NCBI RefSeq assembly: GCF_039994875.1
Contig: NZ_CP121196.1
Coordinates: 620,001-684,000 of the forward strand
Source of the DNA: Telmatobacter sp. DSM 110680
GTDB lineage: Bacteria > Acidobacteriota > Terriglobia > Terriglobales > Acidobacteriaceae
Direction: 5' to 3'
DNA: 64,000 bases
The position numbers and the translations under genes are program-made. Shown piece after piece: positions 58,097 to 64,000 of this stretch. The number at the start of each line of letters is the position of its first letter. Within the stretch, counting starts at the first letter, position 1. The notes below the pieces were generated by a model, which saw nothing but the letters and a program-made list of their open reading frames with translations, was not told the DNA's origin and searched no databases.

Positions 58097-59992
58097 TTGC
58101 GCCATGCCTGTTTCCTTGTAGCATTGGGCCTGATCCCGCTCGCCGCTGCGCCTCTCAGTCGCGCCCAGGCGATCGTTACGCACAGCGCCAATGGACCGGC
58201 AAGTCTCGACGGTCCGTGGCTTCTCTACGAAGGCGATCCTCCCGGCGGCGAATTCGCTTCTGCAGATACGCGCCCTGGCCAAAATTTCACCCTCGGCACT
58301 ACAGAGCGTGTCTCACCCCAGGGATCGAAAGTCGTTTGGCTCCGCACCACCGTGACGCCGGACGAACAGGTCTCTAACCCCGCACTGCTCGTGAATCCCA
58401 ACGCTGAGGAGTGCCAGGTGTTTGTGAACCAGCAGAAAGCCGCTGACTGCAGCAACTGGCCCCGCACAACAGATGCTGCACGCCGTTGGCTGCTGATCCA
58501 CCTGCCCGCTGGTCAAGCCAAGGTTGCGCTTCGCATTGTTGGAATCGACGGCGGAGCTGCAAGACTCCCGCGCGCCGGTGAGGTGCTTTTCGGCAGCGCG
58601 CCGGTTCTCAAAGATATACGCACGGCCACAGACGCGACCCACTTTTATCGCTACCTGCCACAAGCGCTACTCTGCGCGGGCGAGCTGCTCGGTGGAGTGA
58701 TCCTGCTGCTGGTCTTTCGCAACGACCCTCACGGACGAGCTTACCTATGGTTCGCAGCTTTTCTTTTTCTTGATGGGACGATGTCGCTGGAATCGGTCTT
58801 TAGCTGGGTGTACCCGCTGCTTCCACTCACGTTCGCACCTCTCACGGACGCTCTTGGGATGATCGGGCGCTATGCGCCGTTGGTTGGCTTCATCGCGGCC
58901 TTTACCGGCGTTCGTCTCAACCGTTGGATGCGGGGTTATCAGGTCCTGCTTTTAGCCATTCCGGTGCTGTTTGGCCTTCCTTTCTTGAGCCTGCAATTCA
59001 CGTGGCTGCCTCGATTGTCCGATACGGCATTCCATCTGATCCTGCTCGTCGTTCAAGTTCCTTTTGTCGTCGGCTCGCTGGGTTTTCTAGGGTGGAAATG
59101 GAAACGGGGAAATGCCGAGGCTGGTCTGCTACTGCCCTCATTTCTTCTGGCAAGTATCATCGAAGTACTTGGAATCACCGTACCCTGGTTCAGGGCTTTC
59201 CATGTCAGACGCTTTCGCTTTGATTTCGACGATCTGTCGATGTTCTTCTTCCTGGTTTCCATCGGTCCGGTCCTGTTGTCCCGCCATCGGCGCATCACTC
59301 TCGAGCACGAACGGGCAACCGCCGAACTCGACGCCGCGCGGGAGATTCAGCAGCGACTGGTGCCAAAAACGATCCCTGCTCTTATCGGTTGTTGCATTGA
59401 AGCCGCCTATCTGCCCGCGGAGGAAGTTGGCGGGGACTTCTATCAGATCCTTTCGCGTCCGGACGGCAGTCTTGTGATTGCGGTCGGCGATGTTAGTGGC
59501 AAGGGCCTGAAAGCCGCTATGACCGGCGTCCTCGCAATCGGCGCTCTGCGCACCCTTGCTTTTGAAGGCTTGGGGCCCGCTGCGATCCTGATGCGCCTGA
59601 ACGCCGAGCTCGTACGCGCCAGCAATGGGGGCTTCGTCACCTGCTTTTGCGGAGTGCTCGATTCCTGCGGCACCTTGCGCTATGCCAATGCCGGGCACCT
59701 TGCCCCTTTCCGCAACGGCCGGGAGATCGACGTTGCCGGAACTTTGCCTCTCGGAATCGTTCTAGACGCGGCATACGAAGAAAGCACGCTTGCGCTGGAC
59801 CCCGGCGATCGCCTCACCCTGCTCTCCGATGGCGTCGTTGAAGCCCAGAACGCCGATGGCGAGCTCTTCGGGTTTGAACGTACTCGTCAAATCAGCGCCC
59901 AGGCAGCTCAGAGCATCGCCGAGCAAGCGCAACGCTTCGGTCAAACTGACGACATAACCGTCCTCACCCTCAATCGTCTCGCTATCGCTTGA
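58097..59992 (+). CDS. 7TM sensor with SpoIIE-type protein phosphatase domain
   Basis: 631 residues from TTG 58097, backed by CGGAGG at 58082-58087. Order: signal peptide, a beta-rich periplasmic domain to about 190 (7TMR-DISM extracellular style), about seven transmembrane helices (200-400), a coiled linker (ERATAELDAAREIQQRLVP), and a C-terminal PP2C/SpoIIE domain. That domain has the metal-site motifs EEVGGDFYQIL, AVGDVSGKGLKAAMTG and the final QTDDITVLTL, so it should be active. Likely dephosphorylates an anti-anti-sigma partner in response to a periplasmic signal; no partner is next to it. Confidence 0.87.
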   Translation: MRHACFLVALGLIPLAAAPLSRAQAIVTHSANGPASLDGPWLLYEGDPPGGEFASADTRPGQNFTLGTTERVSPQGSKVVWLRTTVTPDEQVSNPALLVNPNAEECQVFVNQQKAADCSNWPRTTDAARRWLLIHLPAGQAKVALRIVGIDGGAARLPRAGEVLFGSAPVLKDIRTATDATHFYRYLPQALLCAGELLGGVILLLVFRNDPHGRAYLWFAAFLFLDGTMSLESVFSWVYPLLPLTFAPLTDALGMIGRYAPLVGFIAAFTGVRLNRWMRGYQVLLLAIPVLFGLPFLSLQFTWLPRLSDTAFHLILLVVQVPFVVGSLGFLGWKWKRGNAEAGLLLPSFLLASIIEVLGITVPWFRAFHVRRFRFDFDDLSMFFFLVSIGPVLLSRHRRITLEHERATAELDAAREIQQRLVPKTIPALIGCCIEAAYLPAEEVGGDFYQILSRPDGSLVIAVGDVSGKGLKAAMTGVLAIGALRTLAFEGLGPAAILMRLNAELVRASNGGFVTCFCGVLDSCGTLRYANAGHLAPFRNGREIDVAGTLPLGIVLDAAYEESTLALDPGDRLTLLSDGVVEAQNADGELFGFERTRQISAQAAQSIAEQAQRFGQTDDITVLTLNRLAIA

Positions 59993-60054
59993 CGATCACT
60001 CTTTTGGGGGTTCCCCTTTGCGTTTTGCGAAAAGTGTAAGACCGATTCCAGGCG

Positions 60055-60438
60055 TCAGGCGTGGACGGCAATCTTCGTCTGCGCGAGAGGTGCTGATAAA
60101 GCCGGCTGCTTGAACACCTTCGTCGCAAAGAATTCGATCATGAGACCGAACAGCGCATTGACGCAGAAGTTCACCAGCGGCAACAATACCGGACCCAGGT
60201 TCATGAAGAGCGAGTAGGAAAAGATCGAGCCAACAACCAAGCCGACGATGGCGCCGTTCGCCGCCCAGTGCACTCTGAGATTCGAAATGCCGATGGCGAA
60301 TCCCATCACCGCACGATTGAGCAAAACCCACAGCAGTGTGACAACGCTGAATTTGAGAATGTGGCCATAAAATGCTCCGCTAGCGCAAATCAAACCTGCA
60401 ACCAGACCGAACAGAATTGCGATTGTGATCCGCTTCAT
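60055..60438 (-). CDS. small integral membrane protein, unknown
   Basis: 127 residues from the ATG at 60438, preceded by AAAGAAGGTAAGG; ATG 60462 is an alternative. Four hydrophobic helices are visible (ITIAILFGLVAGLICASGAF, LKFSVVTLLWVLLNRAVMGF, AIVGLVVGSIFSYSLFM, LVNFCVNALFGLMIEFFATK). No family recognised. Lies between the convergent phosphatase gene and the RAYT element. Confidence 0.65.
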   Translation of the reverse strand: MKRITIAILFGLVAGLICASGAFYGHILKFSVVTLLWVLLNRAVMGFAIGISNLRVHWAANGAIVGLVVGSIFSYSLFMNLGPVLLPLVNFCVNALFGLMIEFFATKVFKQPALSAPLAQTKIAVHA

Positions 60439-60565
60439 TGCCTTACCTTCTTTCAAGCACACGCACGCTTAGGGCAGGGATACGCCGCGAACAGAAGAGA
60501 TGTTCCAGAAGGCCGACTAATCTCTTCGACAGAAACTCAGGTTGGGAGGACACATTGGCGGGTGC

Positions 60566-60601
60566 GGGTGCCCCCGGTCCCTAGCTTTTGGGGACCGGGG
60601 A
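60566..60601. repeat. left 36-bp inverted repeat of the RAYT element
   Basis: Exact reverse complement of 61229-61264. Within it CCCCGGTCCC and GGGGACCGGG form a hairpin around TAGCTTTT, so each copy is a REP-like unit. The GGTG at its outer end recalls the tetranucleotide of REP sequences. Confidence 0.92.
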
Positions 60602-60656
60602 GTCAGGCTCACTGATCACTGCAGTCGGATTCCCGGTTGGAGTATCCTCGCGGTGC

Positions 60657-61249
60657 ATGAAAGGCCAGCGCATCCGTTATCAGCAAACAGGCGAGTTCCA
60701 CTTCCTCACCTTCAGCTGCTATCGGCGCCGTCCTTACCTGGCCACGGTCGCCGCCATGGAACTCTTTGAAGATGCGTTGGAGCGGGTCCGCCTGCGCTAT
60801 CGCTTTGTTGTCGCCGGTCACGTGGTCATGCCGGAGCACGTGCATCTGTTGGTAAACGAGCCCCAGCGTGTTCTCTTATCCAAGGCCATCCAGGCGCTCA
60901 AGTTGTCGGTTGCGGTGCGAGGCCGAGAAAAGCCATTCTGGCAGGCTCATTACTATGATTTCAATGTGTTCTCGCACGCCAAGTTGATAGAGAAACTGCG
61001 CTACATCCATCGAAATCCCCGGGGTCCCCGGCGCGCGAACTCTGTGCGCTGGGGTGGAAGTCAGTCCGCCGCGGACTGGTCGCGAAGCCGGAAGACTGGC
61101 GCTGGTCAAGCCATCGCCACTATCAAACTGGCATCCGCGGGTCCGTAGAGATTGAGTCGGCATGGACTGCTAGGCACAGGGGCGGGCAGTTGCCGGAGTG
61201 GATGCTCTACCGGCAGTCGGCCTCTTCTTCCCCGGTCCCCAAAAGCTAG
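60657..61249 (+). pseudogene. REP-associated tyrosine transposase (RAYT), frameshifted
   Basis: A Y1/IS200-like transposase of the RAYT type. From the ATG at 60657: FHFLTFSCYRRRPYLAT, the HUH motif MPEHVHLLV, KPFWQAHYYDFNVFSHAK and the tyrosine motif KLRYIHRNP. Just after this the reading shifts. The first frame runs on as nonsense to 61148, while the real C-terminus RGLVAKPEDWRWSSHRHYQT continues in another frame from about 61070 to TAG 61247-61249. About 40 extra bases (61018-61069) lie at the break. Both catalytic motifs survive, so a truncated product is possible. Inverted REP-like repeats flank it. Confidence 0.85.
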
Positions 61250-61264
61250 GGACCGGGGGCACCC
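61229..61264. repeat. right 36-bp inverted repeat of the RAYT element
   Basis: Exact reverse complement of the left copy at 60566-60601. It contains the stop codon of the transposase second frame, so the repeat abuts the end of the gene. The 61265-61426 stretch after it has no gene. Confidence 0.92.
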
Positions 61265-61426
61265 TCAACTGGATAGCGCTCGACATCGGGGCCACCCGCC
61301 AATAAACTGCGTACCCGGGTCTCTATCTTGAGACCTGGGATAGGGCGAGCCTCTTGCGCTCTCGTGAGTAATGACGGACTGACCTGATCCGTCCTCGATG
61401 GCGGCTGAGCGCACCAACTGAGATCG

Positions 61427-61834
61427 TTATCGAGTGATTGATTCCTCATGGGGAGCGCGGGCGTACATTTCGCGCGCCGCCAATACCTGCTCAATGTTGG
61501 CTTCGGCCCAACTGCAGATGCCTTCCACCAAACTGCATAAGGAACGTCCCAGGCTGGTCAGTGAATACTCCACCTTCGGTGGAACACTCGCATAGATTCG
61601 GCGCGTGATAATGCCGTCGCGCTCCAGGGCTCTCAGCGTGTTCGTCAAAACTTTCTGCGAGATACCGTCCACCGCTCGTCGCAATTGGGCAAACCGCAGA
61701 GTGCCCTCAGCGAGGCGGCGAATGATCAGGACGCTCCACTTATCCGCGATGCAATCCAGTACCTGCCGAGTGGGACAGTTGCTGTCGAAGACGTTCCAAG
61801 GCGGGGTGGTTTCCAAAAGGTGACTATCACTCAT
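61427..61834 (-). CDS. HxlR family transcription regulator
   Basis: 135 residues, the usual HxlR length. Winged helix with the family pattern: CPTRQVLDCIADKWSVLIIR (Cys at the start), RFAQLRRAVDGISQKVLTNT and VEYSLTSLGRSLCSLVEGIC. Members often sense electrophiles or quinones, sometimes through the conserved Cys. It is divergent from a secreted protein gene with only 60 bp between the starts, which contain a palindrome. Confidence 0.92.
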   Translation of the reverse strand: MSDSHLLETTPPWNVFDSNCPTRQVLDCIADKWSVLIIRRLAEGTLRFAQLRRAVDGISQKVLTNTLRALERDGIITRRIYASVPPKVEYSLTSLGRSLCSLVEGICSWAEANIEQVLAAREMYARAPHEESITR

Positions 61835-61843
61835 AAAGGTGCC

Positions 61844-61866
61844 TACTTGTTATTGCATTGCAAGTA
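61844..61866. promoter_or_regulatory. likely HxlR operator
   Basis: TACTTG (61844-61849) and CAAGTA (61861-61866) form a perfect 6-bp inverted repeat with an 11-base spacer in the short divergent region, 10 bp before the hxlR-type start. Spacing and TACTT half-sites fit HxlR/MarR-like operators. It probably controls both genes. Confidence 0.6.
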
Positions 61867-61894
61867 TCCGAATATGCCCTATGGAGAGATCTTA

Positions 61895-62758
61895 ATGCAG
61901 GCACTAAAAGCTACAACTCTGGCGTATGCAGCAATAGCGTTGTTCGTTCTGAGCAGCGCAGCATCGGCCGCAACTTGCGACCGTGGCTGCCTTCTTGAGC
62001 AGGCAAAGCAATTCAATGCTGCAATGCTCGGCCACACTCCAGAGAAAATCCAGCTTGCCCCCGACGCGCAGATCCGCGAGAACACGAAAGCAATCACGCT
62101 TGGCGAAAGCAAATGGGTTGGGGTAACAAAGATTCTGTCGGAAGGGGTGTACACCGACCCAATTCTAGGAAATGTGATTGAACATGTAGCAGCGGAGAGA
62201 GGTTCTGGAAAGACCGTATACATCGGCACGCGGCTCAAAATGGTCGAAGGCAGAATCAAGGAAGTTGAGATCAATTTTGACGACAGCCCCAGAGTGAACG
62301 CCAAGAACCTTGTTCCCTACGATCCGATTTTCAATACCCTTGTCCCACCTGAGGAACGTTCCACGCGCGAGCAGTTGGAGCGCATCATCACCTCCTACTT
62401 CAAAGGACTGACTGACCACCAGCCTATCCAGGCTGATTACGACCCACGCTGCGACCGCTACCACAGCGGAAATCGCGTGACGCACAATCCGAAGAATGGA
62501 GTTGAGGAGAGCGGTGACGTGGGTTGTTATGAGAGCAACCTCGGCCCAAAACCCTGGGGCCCTGCAACTGAAGTTCGCATCGGACTCATCGATCCAGAAC
62601 GCGGCATCGTTATCGGCTACGCCATCCTCTACTACGGTGACAGCCCACGAAGAATGCAGATCAATGAGGTCTTCAAAATTCTCGACGGTCGCATTCGAAT
62701 GGTCGATAACATCGGGCTGATGGAAGAAGGAATTACGACATCGGGATTCACGCGATAA
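61895..62758 (+). CDS. secreted protein, possibly NTF2-like
   Basis: 287 residues from the ATG at 61895 with GGAGAG at 61883-61888; the open frame upstream overlaps the HxlR gene on the other strand and is not protein-like. Signal peptide (LAYAAIALFVLSSAASAAT), then RGCLLEQAKQFNAAMLGHTP, and a repeat of helix-plus-sheet motifs (LERIITSYFKGLTDHQP later) that looks like SnoaL/NTF2-type domains. Many acidobacterial proteins of this kind are of unknown function. Under probable HxlR control. Confidence 0.65.
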   Translation: MQALKATTLAYAAIALFVLSSAASAATCDRGCLLEQAKQFNAAMLGHTPEKIQLAPDAQIRENTKAITLGESKWVGVTKILSEGVYTDPILGNVIEHVAAERGSGKTVYIGTRLKMVEGRIKEVEINFDDSPRVNAKNLVPYDPIFNTLVPPEERSTREQLERIITSYFKGLTDHQPIQADYDPRCDRYHSGNRVTHNPKNGVEESGDVGCYESNLGPKPWGPATEVRIGLIDPERGIVIGYAILYYGDSPRRMQINEVFKILDGRIRMVDNIGLMEEGITTSGFTR

Positions 62759-63162
62759 TCCCACCTCACACGCTCCGGTCGTGTGACTGCCTTCGTCAAT
62801 TACGAGTCGATAGCCAACTCCACGCTCATTCCGCCGGATGGGTTCTTGTCAACTCCCCAATCGCCTGAAAAATGGCGCAAGTCGTTAAATCCAGATACCA
62901 AATTCCTTCGCTGACTTTGCACTGAATTAAACCGCAAAGGCGCACAATCTCAATAGAGCAGCGAAATTGCCGCGTCCGGCTCAATCGAGCAGCACCGCAA
63001 CACCTGACACTCATTGGAATCGCTCTTTAGCTAAAGTCCGCGGGATTTCGTGACATAAGCCCTTTGCTGAGAGGATTCTGCGGCGAAGTTCAATGATAAG
63101 AATAATTTGCAGCGCACCGCATCCCGTAACTCGTTTATCCGGAGGAATTTAGACCCAGAATG

Positions 63163-63194
63163 CCCCCCGGGGGGTACCCCTCATCTCCGGAGAT
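63163..63194. repeat. cluster of GC-rich palindromes downstream of asnS
   Basis: CCCCCCGGGGGG (63163-63174), GGGGTACCCC (63171-63180) and ATCTCCGGAGAT (63183-63194) are all perfect palindromes, just 3' of asnS on its strand. No U-run follows, so it is not a standard terminator. It lies in the 443-bp gene-free spacer 62759-63201, in which I see nothing else. Confidence 0.55.
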
Positions 63195-63201
63195 AAGCCC
63201 C

Positions 63202-64000
63202 TTACGGATAAATCCGGTGCAGCGTCCTCGCAAACGGAATCGTCTCCCGCACATGATCGAGCGCGCAAACCCATGCCACCACGCGCTCGATGCCCATGCC
63301 GAATCCTGCGTGCGGCACTGATCCGTACCGCCGCAGATCGAGATACCACTGGAAAGCTTCCATGGGGAGTTGATGATGCTCAATTCGGCTCTTCAACAGC
63401 TCAAAACTCGACACGCGCTGCGAGCCGCCGATCACTTCGCCGTAGCCTTCGGGCGCAAGCACGTCCACGCACAAGGCAAAGTTCGCGTCCTTCGGATCGG
63501 GCTCCATGTAGAACGCTTTCACCGCCGCTGGGTAGCGGTGAACCATCACCGGCCGGTCGAACTGCGAGCTGAGCCAGGTTTCATCCGGCGAACCGAAGTC
63601 GTTGCCGTATTCGAAAGGCTGTTCGAGAATTCCCTTGGCATGCGCCTCGTTCAGCATCTTCGCCGCTTCGTCATAACGGAGTCGCGGAAACGGCGGCACA
63701 ATCTTCTTCAGCGTTTCAATGTCGCGACCAATGACCTGCAGTTCTGGAGCGCGATTCTTCACCACAGACTGCACGATATGGGAGATGAAGTTCTCCGCCA
63801 GTTCCATGAGCCCATCGAGATCGCAGAACGCAACCTCTGGCTCGACCATCCAGAACTCCGTCAGGTGACGGCGCGTCTTAGACTTCTCCGCGCGGAACGT
63901 CGGCCCGAAGCTGTAAACCTTGCCCAGCGCCAGCGCCGTCGACTCGATGTAGAGCTGGCCAGACTGCGTGAGGTACGCAGGATCGCCAAAGTAGTCCACC
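63202..64000 (-). CDS. asnS: asparagine--tRNA ligase, C-terminal part (runs off the window)
   Basis: The last ~266 residues are in the window; the N-terminal anticodon-binding part lies past 64000. Class II synthetase motif 2 ([20 protein letters not shown]) and motif 3 ([13 protein letters not shown]) are intact, and [20 protein letters not shown] and the Pro-Ala-x-x-K-x-F-Y-M segment point to AsnRS rather than AspRS. Charges tRNA-Asn in the cytoplasm. The in-frame ATG at 63999 is internal, not the start. Confidence 0.92.
   Translation of the reverse strand, partial: VDYFGDPAYLTQSGQLYIESTALALGKVYSFGPTFRAEKSKTRRHLTEFWMVEPEVAFCDLDGLMELAENFISHIVQSVVKNRAPELQVIGRDIETLKKIVPPFPRLRYDEAAKMLNEAHAKGILEQPFEYGNDFGSPDETWLSSQFDRPVMVHRYPAAVKAFYMEPDPKDANFALCVDVLAPEGYGEVIGGSQRVSSFELLKSRIEHHQLPMEAFQWYLDLRRYGSVPHAGFGMGIERVVAWVCALDHVRETIPFARTLHRIYP

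Overview
The window looks like chromosomal DNA of an Acidobacteriota member, probably of the Terriglobia. The evidence is two large Oar-like TonB-dependent receptors with an N-terminal carboxypeptidase-regulatory domain and no SusD partner; a PadR regulator directly followed by two ~880-residue duplicated orphan permeases of the ADOP type; a ToxR-like one-component regulator with the N-terminal DNA-binding domain typical of this phylum; and many secreted Tat or TPR proteins. No taxonomic marker beyond tRNA-fMet and partial asnS is present, so the assignment is inference from gene content.

Layout. Positions 77-8470 hold a zinc-ribbon/OmpA fusion, small unknowns, a DUF4139 protein, an MFS transporter and a decayed membrane gene. 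Positions 21837 down to 8594 form a seven-gene minus-strand locus: GH130 phosphorylase, MFS permease, Oar-like receptor, two TPR proteins, a GlcNAc/BadF-type kinase and a Tat-exported putative glycosidase. A membrane-anchored regulator (22254-23534) is divergent to it, and next come a second Tat-exported toroid-type glycosidase-like protein (23582-25102) and a divergent CRTAC1/ASPIC protein. I read the locus as an oligosaccharide uptake and phosphorolysis system, and this is the best candidate here for an undescribed system; beta-mannosyl-GlcNAc is a plausible substrate.

Positions 27199-27693 hold an initiator tRNA next to a 3' scrap of a tyrosine integrase gene, a scar of past integration. 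Then come a sodium:solute symporter, alanine racemase and a cytidylate-kinase-like protein. Next is the PadR/ADOP cassette, with a perfect palindromic operator over the padR promoter. Positions 41485 down to 37272 are a tightly overlapping five-gene operon: ECF sigma factor, anti-sigma factor, B-box zinc-finger membrane protein, small LiaF-type membrane protein and a large DUF4097 membrane protein. This looks like an envelope-stress module.

Positions 43724-50190 carry an AraC-type regulator divergent from a seven-gene redox/detoxification operon (zinc alcohol dehydrogenase, two paralogous aldo/keto reductases flanking a lipocalin-like gene, SDR, DUF2255 and cupin). It ends at a bidirectional terminator shared with convergent glgC.

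The rest contains an outer-membrane protein, a YdcF protein, a nitroreductase, a second Oar-like receptor with its own terminator, a 7TM-SpoIIE phosphatase, a frameshifted RAYT transposase framed by 36-bp perfect inverted repeats, an HxlR regulator with a likely operator facing a secreted protein, and the 3' part of asnS running off the end. No CRISPR array, prophage or plasmid function was seen. All family calls are by reading motifs; no database search was run.
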